Positions 24,519-32,492 of a DNA stretch of 64,000 bases are shown here, piece after piece; position 1 is the first letter of the stretch, and each line of letters starts with the position of its first letter. The translations under genes and the position numbers were made by a program. Source of the stretch: an uncultured bacterium (GTDB lineage: Bacteria; Bacteroidota; Bacteroidia; Bacteroidales; Bacteroidaceae); the NCBI GenBank assembly GCA_905216025.1, contig CAJMSE010000009.1, positions 50,083 through 114,082 of the forward strand. The letters are read 5' to 3'. The notes beneath the pieces were generated by a model. It was not told where the DNA came from. It did no database searches and saw only the letters and a program-made list of their open reading frames with translations.

Positions 24519-25031
24519 ATGAACATCATAAAGACAGCATTGCTCGTAATGATTTGCACCGCAACCCTCACCGGATGCGAGAAAGTGGCCATACCCTACG
24601 AGGACGGCTCGCCCGCCGGAAGCAACGGAGGCAGCGACGGACCGGAAGACGTCGTGGAGATAGAGGAGCATCCGGAAGAGGCCCTCACCGTGGCCGAAGC
24701 CATCGAGGCAGACGATGGTGCACAGATAAAAGTCAGGGGATTCATCGTCGGCGCCACCGAGAGGAGCATGGCAAAGGCCATCTACAAGCCGCCGTTCGAG
24801 GGCAAGACGGCCATCATCCTCGCAGACAGGATACTGTCTGAAGGTGAAGGTTTCTATGAAGACGAGCTGCTTCCGGTATACATCGCCTGTTTCGCACCCT
24901 ACAAGAAAGTGCTCAACCTGGTAGACAATCCGGAGTACTGGAATAAGGAATTTGTAGTCTGCGGCATCAAAGGGCAATGCTTCGGACAACCGGGACTGAA
25001 AGAGGTGCTTTATTTTGAATTTACAGATTAA
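24519..25031 (+). CDS. Small lipoprotein with an OB-like domain (DUF6359-like)
   Basis: 170 residues from the ATG at 24519. A lipoprotein signal peptide ends at the lipobox LTGC (Cys about 18), so the protein is probably anchored in the outer membrane. An acidic, glycine-rich linker (PAGSNGGSDGPEDVVEIEE) precedes a globular domain: ALTVAEAIEADDGAQIKVRGFIVG, then GKTAIILADR and FVVCGIKGQCFGQPGLKEV. This resembles the OB-fold-like domains of Bacteroidetes surface proteins (DUF6359). No enzymatic motif is seen. It lies downstream of the cobalamin riboswitch but behind a terminator and its own promoter, so B12 control is uncertain. Confidence 0.7.
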   Translation: MNIIKTALLVMICTATLTGCEKVAIPYEDGSPAGSNGGSDGPEDVVEIEEHPEEALTVAEAIEADDGAQIKVRGFIVGATERSMAKAIYKPPFEGKTAIILADRILSEGEGFYEDELLPVYIACFAPYKKVLNLVDNPEYWNKEFVVCGIKGQCFGQPGLKEVLYFEFTD

Positions 25032-25074
25032 AGCCCGCTATTTTATCAAATTCATAAAAATAAACGATGAAAAG

Positions 25075-25106
25075 TTTGCAAATTAAAAGATAAATACATA
25101 CTTTTG
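25075..25106 (+). promoter_or_regulatory. Promoter of the tryptophan operon
   Basis: -33 TTTG at 25075-25078 and -7 TACTTTTG at 25099-25106 with a 20-bp spacer. Transcription would begin near 25113, about 22 nt before the leader peptide ATG. Confidence 0.7.
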
Positions 25107-25134
25107 CATCGTGAACATAAAAACATCGATATAT

Positions 25135-25209
25135 ATGAACGGAATGAACAATACATGGTGGTGGCGTCGCTCGAGATTCAAAAGTCGCGGGATACGCAGC
25201 CATGCATAG
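25135..25209 (+). CDS. trpL: trp operon leader peptide
   Basis: 24 codons: MNGMNNTWWWRRSRFKS, then RGIRSHA and TAG. Codons 8-10 are three consecutive TGG (Trp) codons at 25156-25164. The frame lies between the promoter and a T-tract terminator ahead of trpB. That is the architecture of ribosome-mediated attenuation: low charged tRNA-Trp stalls translation in the leader and prevents termination. The ATG at codon 4 (25144) is an alternative start. Confidence 0.85.
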   Translation: MNGMNNTWWWRRSRFKSRGIRSHA

Positions 25210-25225
25210 TCATTTAGATAACCAG

Positions 25226-25258
25226 AGGCTCGTCGTTTACTGCGACGGGCCTTTTTTT
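25226..25258 (+). terminator. Attenuator terminator of the trp operon
   Basis: A 10-bp stem with one G-U pair (25226-25235 with 25243-25252), a 7-nt loop and a run of T's to 25258. It ends 73 bp before trpB. The antiterminator pairing is not clear by eye; CGTCGC at 25165-25170, just after the Trp codons, can pair with GCGACG at 25242-25247. Confidence 0.85.
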
Positions 25259-25331
25259 AATACCGCGGGGCAGGCCCGGCCTTGCTGCATCGCACACATA
25301 ACAGACAATAATAACGAAAAGAAACGACAAT

Positions 25332-26540
25332 ATGGGAAAAGGAAAATCATACCTTGTAGATGACAAAGGATTCTACGGAGAGTTCGGCGGGGCATACGTG
25401 CCGGAGATTCTCTACGCCACGGTGGAGAACCTCCGGAAGAGCTACCTCGGCATAATAGAGTCTGAGGAGTTCCGCAACGAATACATGACACTGCTCAGAG
25501 ACTACGTCGGCCGCCCCTCGCCGCTTTACCTTGCAGAGCGCATGAGCCGCAAATACGGCTGCCGGCTGTATCTGAAGCGCGAAGACCTAAACCACACGGG
25601 AGCACACAAGATCAACAACACGATAGGCCAGATACTCCTCGCGAAGAAGATGGGGAAGAAGCGTATCATAGCCGAGACGGGCGCCGGGCAGCACGGCGTG
25701 GCCACGGCCACGGTGTGTGCGCTGATGGACATGCCGTGCGTGGTATACCAGGGAGCGCTCGACGTTGAGCGCCAGCACGTCAACGTGGAGCGGATGAAGA
25801 TGCTCGGAGCCGAGGTAAGGCCGGTGCACACGGGCAACAAGACGCTGAAGGACGCCACGAACGAGGCCATACGCGACTGGTGCTGCCACCCGCAGGACAC
25901 GTTCTACATCATCGGCTCGACCGTAGGGCCTCACCCCTACCCCGACATCGTGGCCCGCCTGCAGAGCATCATATCGGAGGAGATAAGGCAGCAGCTTGCC
26001 GAGAAGCTCGGGCGCGACTATCCCGACTACCTCATGGCGTGCGTTGGCGGAGGCTCGAACGCCGCCGGAACGATATACCACTACATCGACGACGAGCGCG
26101 TGAAGATTGTCCTTGCAGAGGCGGGAGGCCAGGGTGCCGGCACGGGACACACAGCGGCGACGATACACGACGGCCGCGTGGGAATACTGCACGGCTCGCG
26201 GACGCTCGTCATGCAGACGCCCGACGGCCAGATTATGGAGGCCGAGAGCATCTCGGCGGGCCTCGACTATCCCGGCATCGGACCGATGCACGCCAACCTC
26301 GCGGCATGCAAGAGGGCCACGGTGCTGAGCATCAACGACGACGAGGCCGTCAGGGCGGCGTTCGAACTGACGCGCATGGAGGGCATCATACCCGCCCTCG
26401 AGAGTGCCCACGTCCTCGCAGCACTCGGCAAGATGATCTTCAAGCCCGACGACATAGTGGTGCTGACGGTCAGCGGACGGGGCGACAAGGACATCGAGAC
26501 ATATCTGGGAAACAGGCACATGGCCGGAGAATACGCCTAA
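25332..26540 (+). CDS. trpB: Tryptophan synthase beta chain
   Basis: 402 residues. It condenses indole and serine to tryptophan with pyridoxal phosphate. The PLP lysine lies in LNHTGAHKINNTIGQ, and ETGAGQHGVATAT, the phosphate-binding CVGGGSNAAG and VSGRGDKDIETY are present. The N-terminal GGAYVPEIL is typical. First structural gene of the operon, after the leader and attenuator; trpE starts 5 bp beyond its stop. Length and motifs fit the TrpB1 class that pairs with TrpA. Confidence 0.98.
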   Translation: MGKGKSYLVDDKGFYGEFGGAYVPEILYATVENLRKSYLGIIESEEFRNEYMTLLRDYVGRPSPLYLAERMSRKYGCRLYLKREDLNHTGAHKINNTIGQILLAKKMGKKRIIAETGAGQHGVATATVCALMDMPCVVYQGALDVERQHVNVERMKMLGAEVRPVHTGNKTLKDATNEAIRDWCCHPQDTFYIIGSTVGPHPYPDIVARLQSIISEEIRQQLAEKLGRDYPDYLMACVGGGSNAAGTIYHYIDDERVKIVLAEAGGQGAGTGHTAATIHDGRVGILHGSRTLVMQTPDGQIMEAESISAGLDYPGIGPMHANLAACKRATVLSINDDEAVRAAFELTRMEGIIPALESAHVLAALGKMIFKPDDIVVLTVSGRGDKDIETYLGNRHMAGEYA

Positions 26541-26545
26541 AAACA

Positions 26546-27955
26546 ATGACTATGGACAGCAAATACACCTACAAGACATGCGCGCGCACCATCCTCGCCG
26601 ACCTGTACACGCCGGTGGGGGCATACATGCGGCTGCGCGACGTTTACCCGCAGAGCGTGCTCATGGAGAGTTCCGACTATCACGGACAGAGCAACAGCCG
26701 CTCGTTCATCGGCGTGTGCCCCATGGCGAGCGTCGCCATAAGCCACGGAGACGCTGTCTGCCGCTATCCCGACGGCAGCTCGTCGCGCCGCGCCGTCAGC
26801 CGGGATTACCGTGCGGACAACGCCATCAACGACTTCCTCGCGCGCTTCAGCGTGACTGGCGGGCACGCCGATATATGCTCGCTCTACGGCTATACGTCGT
26901 TCAACGCCGTGCGCTACTTCGAGGATATAGACGTGAAAGACTCCACCATGGAGCGCAACGACGCACCCGACATGCTGTATATATTATATAGGTATATCAT
27001 CGTCTTCGACCACTTCAACAACAGCATGACGCTCGTCGGACTGTCGGAAGACGGCCGTTGCGACGAGGAGCTCGACAAGATAGTGTCGCGGATGAACGCC
27101 AACGTGCAGGCATACGCCTTCCGTCCCGTGGGCGACGTGACGTCGCCGCTCACCGACGACGAGCACAAGGCCAACATCAGGCGGGGCATCAGGCACTGCC
27201 TGCGCGGCGACGTGTTCCAGATTGTGCTCTCGCGGCGCTTCGTGCAGCAGTATGAGGGCGACGACTTCAAGCTCTACCGCGCCCTGCGGTCTGTCAACCC
27301 GTCGCCTTATCTCTTCTATTTCGACTTCGGCGGCTTCCGCATCTTCGGCTCATCGCCCGAGACCCACTGCCGCATTGACGGCCGCCAGGCATACATCGAC
27401 CCTATCGCCGGCACGACGAAGCGCACCGGCGACGCCGAGGCCGACCGCCGCGGGGCGGAGTATCTCAAGGCCGACCCGAAGGAGAATGCCGAGCACGTGA
27501 TGCTCGTAGACCTCGCACGCAACGACCTCAGCCGCAACTGCACCGGCGTGAAGGTCGACTTCTACAAAGACCTGCAATACTACTCGCACGTCATCCACCT
27601 CGTCTCGCGCGTCAGCGGAACGCTCTGCGATGGTGCCGACCCCGTAAAGGCATTCATCGACACGTTCCCCGCCGGCACGCTCTCGGGAGCTCCCAAGGTG
27701 CGCGCCATGCAACTGATAAGCGACATCGAGCCGCACAACCGCGGGGCATACGGCGGCTGCATCGGGAGCATAGGCCTCAACGGAGACATCAACCAGGCCA
27801 TCACCATCCGCACGTTCGTATCGCGCAACGGCGAACTGTGGTTCCAGGCCGGCGGCGGAATAGTGGCCAAGAGCGACGAGGAGTATGAGCTTCAGGAGGT
27901 GAACAACAAGCTCGGAGCACTGCGCAAAGCCATCATTATGGCTGAAAAGATGTAA
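26546..27955 (+). CDS. trpE: Anthranilate synthase component I
   Basis: 469 residues from the ATG at 26546 (MTMDSKYTYKTC). It converts chorismate and ammonia to anthranilate. The feedback-site element appears as VLMESSDYHGQSNSRSFIG. The catalytic half shows FQIVLSRRF, SPSPYLFYFDFG-like NPSPYLFYFDF, IAGTTKRTG, DTFPAGTLSGAPKVRAM and GGGIVAKSDEEYELQEV. The open frame extends upstream to 25880 only because it runs antisense-free through trpB in another frame, so that part is not used. A 22-bp direct repeat duplicates the last codons (27938-27959 and 27960-27975). Confidence 0.97.
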   Translation: MTMDSKYTYKTCARTILADLYTPVGAYMRLRDVYPQSVLMESSDYHGQSNSRSFIGVCPMASVAISHGDAVCRYPDGSSSRRAVSRDYRADNAINDFLARFSVTGGHADICSLYGYTSFNAVRYFEDIDVKDSTMERNDAPDMLYILYRYIIVFDHFNNSMTLVGLSEDGRCDEELDKIVSRMNANVQAYAFRPVGDVTSPLTDDEHKANIRRGIRHCLRGDVFQIVLSRRFVQQYEGDDFKLYRALRSVNPSPYLFYFDFGGFRIFGSSPETHCRIDGRQAYIDPIAGTTKRTGDAEADRRGAEYLKADPKENAEHVMLVDLARNDLSRNCTGVKVDFYKDLQYYSHVIHLVSRVSGTLCDGADPVKAFIDTFPAGTLSGAPKVRAMQLISDIEPHNRGAYGGCIGSIGLNGDINQAITIRTFVSRNGELWFQAGGGIVAKSDEEYELQEVNNKLGALRKAIIMAEKM

Positions 27956-27975
27956 AGCTATGGCTGAAAAGATGT
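27938..27975 (+). repeat. Direct repeat at the 3' end of trpE
   Basis: ATGGCTGAAAAGATGT occurs at 27938-27953 and again at 27960-27975, a 22-bp period. The first copy encodes the TrpE C-terminus MAEKM and the second lies past the stop codon. It looks like a recent small tandem duplication. Confidence 0.85.
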
Positions 27976-28086
27976 GCTGCGGTTTTCAAAGTTCCCAGTC
28001 CTCCCATAATTTCCCGGCCCTCCCATCCCTCCCATAAAAACCTCAAAACCCCACAACCCCATAACCTCAAAACCCAACAACCCACA
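27976..28086. repeat. Pyrimidine-rich low-complexity spacer between trpE and trpG
   Basis: Repeated CCCATNNCTCCC-like words (TCCTCCCATAATTTCCC, CTCCCATCCCTCCCATAA) are followed by AACCTCAAAACCCCACAACC-type words. Similar sequence sits between trpG and trpD and near the window's end (complement, 63810-64000). No gene is present. Confidence 0.7.
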
Positions 28087-28653
28087 ATGAACATCGTTAT
28101 AATAGACAACTACGACTCGTTCACCTACAACCTGAGCCACCTCGTCAAGGAGCTCGGGACCGGCGTCACCGTGCTGCGCAACGACCGTTTCGCGCTCGGC
28201 GACCTCGAGGTGTACGACAAGATACTGCTCAGTCCCGGCCCGGGCATACCTTCCGAGGCCGGTCTCCTGACCGACGTCATCAGGACATACGCCGGCCGCA
28301 AGCCCATCCTCGGCGTCTGCCTCGGCCATCAGGCCATCGGCGAGGTGTTCGGAGCGCGCCTCGAAAACCTCAGCGACGTCTACCACGGCGTGGCCACCAC
28401 CGGCACGCAGCACGGCAACGACCACATCTTCGCCACCCTGCCCCGCCGCATCGTCATGGGCCGCTACCACTCATGGGTGGTCAGCAAAGACGGCTTCCCC
28501 AGCTGTCTCGAGATTACCGCCGAAAGCGACGACGGACTGATAATGGGCCTCCGCCACAAGGAATACGACATAAGCGGCATACAGTTCCATCCAGAGAGTA
28601 TCCTCACACCCGACGGACGCACGATGATAAAGAACTGGATAGATGGTAGATAG
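28087..28653 (+). CDS. trpG: Anthranilate synthase component II (glutamine amidotransferase)
   Basis: 188 residues, class I glutamine amidotransferase that supplies ammonia to TrpE. The nucleophile elbow GVCLGHQAIGEVFG holds the catalytic Cys (about 80), and GIQFHPESILT holds the His/Glu pair (about 170-172). The oxyanion-loop segment ILLSPGPGIPSEAG is present, as is the N-terminal IVIIDNYDSFTYNL. The final codons (KNWIDGR) are made of the TAGATGG repeat that continues past the stop, which suggests that repeat expansion shaped the C-terminus. Confidence 0.97.
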   Translation: MNIVIIDNYDSFTYNLSHLVKELGTGVTVLRNDRFALGDLEVYDKILLSPGPGIPSEAGLLTDVIRTYAGRKPILGVCLGHQAIGEVFGARLENLSDVYHGVATTGTQHGNDHIFATLPRRIVMGRYHSWVVSKDGFPSCLEITAESDDGLIMGLRHKEYDISGIQFHPESILTPDGRTMIKNWIDGR

Positions 28654-28836
28654 TAGATGGTAGATGTCAAATGGTAGATGGAAGATGTTAGATGGAAGAT
28701 GTTAGATGGCATTTCGCTTGCCATTCATTCCAATCATCTCCCATTACTCCCATCCCTCCCAGTTCTCCCATCATTCCCATTTCTCCCATAAAACCTCATA
28801 ACCAGATAACCCCCAAAACCCCATAACCCCAAAGAT
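28640..28836. repeat. TAGATGG-type microsatellite and pyrimidine-rich spacer between trpG and trpD
   Basis: TAGATGGTAGAT, AAATGGTAGATGGAAGATGT and TAGATGGAAGATGT recur from 28640 to about 28712, starting inside trpG. From 28725 to 28836 there are CTCCCATNNCTCCC words and AACCCCATAACCCC words. It has no gene and no terminator-like stem with a T tract. Confidence 0.75.
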
Positions 28837-29835
28837 ATGAAAGAGAAACTCAACCGGATACTCAACAACGAGACCCTCACACGCGAGGAGACAAAGGCCA
28901 TCCTCATCGGCATAACGAGAGACGAATACCCCAAAGAGCAGATAACGGCACTGCTGACGGCGCTCCAGATGCGCGGCATCACCGTCGATGAACTGCTCGG
29001 TTTCCGCGACGGGATACTCGAGACGGGCGTCCCCGTGCCGCTCGACTGCGACAGATACATCGACGTGGTGGGCACCGGCGGCGACCGGAAAAACACGTTC
29101 AACATCTCCACCACGTCGTGCTTCGTCATCGCCGGAGCAGGCTATAAGGTGGCAAAGCACGGCAACTACTCGGCCACGAGCACGAGCGGAGCGTCTAACG
29201 TGATAGCAAGGCACGGCGTGCGGTTCAGCGACGACACCGGCAGCCTCAACCGCTCGCTCAACGAGTGCGGCATCGTCTACTTGCACGCACAGCTCTTCGC
29301 CAGCGCAATGAAGTTCGTCGGCCCTATCCGCAAGGCGCTCCAGTTTCCCACATGCTTCAACCTTCTCGGCCCCATCGTCAATCCGTCGAAGCCCCAGTGC
29401 CAGCTGCTCGGCGTGGCAAACCTCGACCAGATGCGGCTATATGATAATGTATACCGCAAGATCGGCATAGACTACGCCATCGTGAACAGCATCGACGGCT
29501 ACGACGAGATTTCCCTGACGGGCGACTTCAAGGTGACGACGAACAGCTACGAGCGCATCTTCAGTCCGCAAGACCTTGGCTTCGAAGCTGCGAAGCCCGA
29601 GGAACTCGTCGCCGGCGCCACCGAAGAGGAGGCCGCCGAGATATTCGACAGCGTGCTGGCAAACACCGCCCTGCCCGCCCAGAAGAACATCGTGCTGGCC
29701 AACGCAGCCTTCGGCATACAGGTGCTCGAGCGCGGCAAGAAGGAGATTGACGAGTGCATAGCCATCGCCCGCGAGTCGATAGACAGCGGCCGGGCGCTCG
29801 CCACGTTCCGCAAGTTTGTCGAGCAGAACTCATAA
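28837..29835 (+). CDS. trpD: Anthranilate phosphoribosyltransferase
   Basis: 332 residues. It adds phosphoribose from PRPP to anthranilate. The PRPP-binding VVGTGGDRKNTFNIST is at about 78-93, AKHGNYSATSTSGASNV at about 108-124, and FNLLGPIVNPSKPQCQLLGV in the middle; all are family signatures. The helical N-terminal domain has AILIGITRDEYPKEQITALLTAL. trpC follows after 42 bp. Confidence 0.97.
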   Translation: MKEKLNRILNNETLTREETKAILIGITRDEYPKEQITALLTALQMRGITVDELLGFRDGILETGVPVPLDCDRYIDVVGTGGDRKNTFNISTTSCFVIAGAGYKVAKHGNYSATSTSGASNVIARHGVRFSDDTGSLNRSLNECGIVYLHAQLFASAMKFVGPIRKALQFPTCFNLLGPIVNPSKPQCQLLGVANLDQMRLYDNVYRKIGIDYAIVNSIDGYDEISLTGDFKVTTNSYERIFSPQDLGFEAAKPEELVAGATEEEAAEIFDSVLANTALPAQKNIVLANAAFGIQVLERGKKEIDECIAIARESIDSGRALATFRKFVEQNS

Positions 29836-29877
29836 CCCGGCACATCACGATACGACAACGAAAGGAAAGGGAAGACA

Positions 29878-30669
29878 ATGAAAGACATTCTCGAAGAAAT
29901 AACCGCATGGAAGCGCCGTGAGGTCGAAGACTTCAAGAGGCAGCTGCCAGAGCGCGGCATCCACGCCATGACCGAGCGCATGCTCGGCGGCAACGTGCCG
30001 TCGCTCCGCAAGGCCGTGTCCGCGTCTGACAACGGCATCATCGCCGAGTTCAAGCGCAAGTCGCCGTCGAAGGGATGGATAAAGGAAAGCGGTCGGGCGG
30101 ACGTCATCCCCATGGCATACGAGCGCAACGGCGCTGCCGCCGTCAGCATACTGACAGACAGCAGGTTCTTCGGCGGCGACGACAGCTTCGTCAGCGAGGC
30201 GCGCAGGTCGGGCGTGACGCTCCCGATACTCTACAAGAACTTTATCACCGACGAGTACCAGCTCTTCCAGGCGCGCCTCTGCGGAGCCTCGGCCGTGCTG
30301 CTGATAGCCGCCGTACTCGGCAAGGACGAGTGCCGCACGATGATACGCACGGCCCACGAGCTGCAGCTCGAGGTGTTGCTCGAGATGCACGACGAGTACG
30401 AGACGGAGTATGCAGACCTCGGTCCGGACCTGTGCGGCATCAACAACCGCAACCTCGGCACGTTCGTCACCGACGTGGCAAACTCCGTGCGCCTCGCCCC
30501 GATGCTGCCTAACGATGCCGTGAAGGTAAGCGAGAGCGGCATCTCGTCGCCCGAGACGATAAAGGCGCTGCGCCTGATGGGCTACAGCGGCTTCCTCATC
30601 GGCGAGAGTTTCATGAAGACCGGCGACCCCGGCGCAGCCCTGAAAGACTTTGCGGGCAGGGCCGTATGA
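29878..30669 (+). CDS. trpC: Indole-3-glycerol phosphate synthase
   Basis: 263 residues, a TIM-barrel enzyme that decarboxylates and closes the indole ring. Visible are IIAEFKRKSPSKGWI with the catalytic Lys, ILTDSRFFGGDDSF, LYKNFITDEYQL with Lys, CGINNRNLGTF with Asn, and KVSESGISSPETI with Glu/Ser in the phosphate site. The stop codon overlaps the ATG of trpF (ATGA, 30666-30669). Confidence 0.97.
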   Translation: MKDILEEITAWKRREVEDFKRQLPERGIHAMTERMLGGNVPSLRKAVSASDNGIIAEFKRKSPSKGWIKESGRADVIPMAYERNGAAAVSILTDSRFFGGDDSFVSEARRSGVTLPILYKNFITDEYQLFQARLCGASAVLLIAAVLGKDECRTMIRTAHELQLEVLLEMHDEYETEYADLGPDLCGINNRNLGTFVTDVANSVRLAPMLPNDAVKVSESGISSPETIKALRLMGYSGFLIGESFMKTGDPGAALKDFAGRAV

Positions 30670-31376
30670 CAACAGACAACAATAAAATGCACAACGACAT
30701 GATAATAAAAGTTTGCGGAATGCGCGACAGGGCCAACATGGCCGACGTGGCCGCGGCCGGTGCCGACTGGCTCGGCATGATATTCTGGCCCGGCTCGCCG
30801 CGGTGCGTGGGCATGACAAAGTCAGAGGCGGGCATCATCCCCGACACCGCCGACACGGCATCGGCATGCAGGGAAATAGGCGGAATAACGCGCGTGGGCG
30901 TCTTCGTGGACGCCACGCCGCAGGAGATAATCACGCGGACGGTGGCCTACGGCCTCGACGTCATCCAACTGCACGGCTGCGAGACGCCCACGATGATGGC
31001 CAACCTCAGGAAGACCATCGACCCGGACATACGCCCGGGCATAAAGCTGATGAAGACGATAAGCATCGGCGACGTGGCGGACATGGACAGATACCGGATG
31101 TATGAGGAGGTGGCAGACTACTTCCTGTTCGACACCCGCTGCGCCACGGCTGGCGGAAGCGGACGCAAGTTCGGATGGGATGCCATCGGCCGGTACGGCG
31201 GCAGCAGGCCGTTCCTGCTCAGCGGGGGCATCGGTCCGGACGACGTGGAGCGCATCCGCGCCGTCAGCCACCCTATGCTGGCGGGCATAGACCTCAACTC
31301 GCGGTTCGAGACGGCACCGGCCGTGAAGGACGCCGCACTGATAAGGACATTCATTTCAAAACTAAGAGCACGATGA
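30666..31376 (+). CDS. trpF: Phosphoribosylanthranilate isomerase
   Basis: 236 residues with the ATG overlapping the trpC stop. It performs an Amadori rearrangement. The catalytic Cys is in IIKVCGMRDRANM (about 17). Next come ADWLGMIFWPGSPRCVG, VGVFVDATPQEI, IQLHGCETP, and the catalytic Asp in FLFDTRCATAGGSGRKFGW; PFLLSGGIGPDDVE closes the phosphate site. Starts at codon 8 (30687) or 12 (30699) would also give a family-typical N-terminus. It overlaps trpA by ATGA. Confidence 0.95.
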   Translation: MTTDNNKMHNDMIIKVCGMRDRANMADVAAAGADWLGMIFWPGSPRCVGMTKSEAGIIPDTADTASACREIGGITRVGVFVDATPQEIITRTVAYGLDVIQLHGCETPTMMANLRKTIDPDIRPGIKLMKTISIGDVADMDRYRMYEEVADYFLFDTRCATAGGSGRKFGWDAIGRYGGSRPFLLSGGIGPDDVERIRAVSHPMLAGIDLNSRFETAPAVKDAALIRTFISKLRAR

Positions 31377-32149
31377 ACAAGATAAACAGACTATTCAGTG
31401 AGAACGGCGGCAGGAAGCTGCTGTCGCTCTATTTCTGCTCCGGATGCCCTACGGCGGACAACACGGCGGAGGTCATCAAGGCCATGGAGCGCCGCGGGAT
31501 AGACATGGTGGAGGTGGGAATACCGTTCAGCGACCCGATGGCCGACGGCCCGGTGATACAGGATGCCGCCACGCGCTCGCTGCGCAACGCCACCACGCTG
31601 GCCGGGATATTCAGCCAGCTCAAGGCCGCGAAGGACGAGATAAGCATCCCGCTGATTCTCATGGGCTACCTCAACCCCATCATGCAGTACGGCATAGAGC
31701 GCTTTTGCCGCCGCTGCGCGGAGTGCGGCGTGTCGGGAGCGATAATCCCCGACCTGCCCTTCAAGGACTACATGGAGGAGGTCAAGCCCGTGGCCGACCG
31801 TTACGACATACGCATCATCATGATGATAACGCCCGAGACGAGCGAGGAGCGCATCCGCTTCATCGACGAGCACACCGACGGATTCATCTACATGGTATCC
31901 TCTGCCGCCACCACCGGCGCGCAGCGCAGCTTCGACGAGGCGAAGCAGGAATACTTCCGGCGCATCAACGCCATGAACCTGCGCAACCCGCGGATGATCG
32001 GTTTCGGCATCTCGAACAGGCAGACGCTCGAGAGCGCGCGCAGCAACGCCGCCGGAGCGATAATCGGCAGCAAGTTCGTCACCCTGCTGAACGAGAGCGG
32101 CAGCGCCGACGAAGCCCTCGACAAACTCTTCGACGCGCTGGCGAAATAA
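31373..32149 (+). CDS. trpA: Tryptophan synthase alpha chain
   Basis: 258 residues from the ATG at 31373, which overlaps the trpF stop (31374-31376). It cleaves indole-3-glycerol phosphate and passes indole to TrpB. Catalytic Glu lies in MVEVGIPFSDPMADGPVIQ, and catalytic Asp in GAIIPDLPFKDYME. GFIYMVSSAATTGAQ and GFGISNRQTL form the phosphate end. The open frame upstream of 31373 is only the trpF antecedent read in another frame. Last gene of the operon. Confidence 0.97.
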   Translation: MNKINRLFSENGGRKLLSLYFCSGCPTADNTAEVIKAMERRGIDMVEVGIPFSDPMADGPVIQDAATRSLRNATTLAGIFSQLKAAKDEISIPLILMGYLNPIMQYGIERFCRRCAECGVSGAIIPDLPFKDYMEEVKPVADRYDIRIIMMITPETSEERIRFIDEHTDGFIYMVSSAATTGAQRSFDEAKQEYFRRINAMNLRNPRMIGFGISNRQTLESARSNAAGAIIGSKFVTLLNESGSADEALDKLFDALAK

Positions 32150-32195
32150 AGCCGCGCAGAACCCTCCGGCACGGCCTCAGGAAACGGGCCGGATT

Positions 32196-32302
32196 GTTAC
32201 GGGGCTCAGGTAACGGTGTAACCTGCGGCAGGTTACACCGTTACCTGTCACGCGTCACATTGTTACCTGCCACGCGTCACACCGTTACCCGCGGCTGGTA
32301 AC
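32196..32302. repeat. Array B of 19-bp palindromic units at 22-bp period (GTNAC lattice)
   Basis: Five 19-bp units start at 32196, 32218, 32240, 32262 and 32284, each separated by 3 bp (GGT, ACC, ATT, ACC). All ten unit ends are GTNAC (GTTAC, GTAAC or GTCAC). Units 2 and 5 are nearly or fully palindromic hairpins, and the central nine bases are often CTGCGGCAG or CTGCCACGC. The geometry is identical to array A at 4102-4205. It lies 46 bp past the trpA stop and about 140 bp before the promoter of the pectinase locus. The rest of the 32150-32492 gap holds no gene. Confidence 0.92.
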
Positions 32303-32444
32303 AAACCGGAAACGGCTTGCCGGCCGGCAGCAGCAAGCCCGCCGCGACACTTCTGCACCCCTTTAAATGTGACATAAACCATTGCTTATTAGCCCGTTTG
32401 CAACCATTTATCGGTTTTTATTCGTTTATTCAGCAGATTTTCCG

Positions 32445-32452
32445 TATATTTG
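32445..32452 (+). promoter_or_regulatory. -7 promoter element (TATATTTG) for the GH28-GH105 gene
   Basis: A TAnnTTTG match 41 bp before the ATG at 32493. No clear -33 TTTG is visible, consistent with an activator-dependent promoter, though this is inference. Confidence 0.5.
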
Positions 32453-32492
32453 CAGTCATTAAAAACTATAAACTATAAACATAATCAACGAC

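Noticed and set aside
25880..26545. N-terminal extension of trpE through trpB
   Set aside because: The extra 222 codons overlap trpB in another frame and are Arg-rich; TrpE family similarity begins at 26546.
31175..31372. N-terminal extension of trpA
   Set aside because: It overlaps trpF in another frame, and the ATG at 31373 gives the normal TrpA start with an ATGA overlap.
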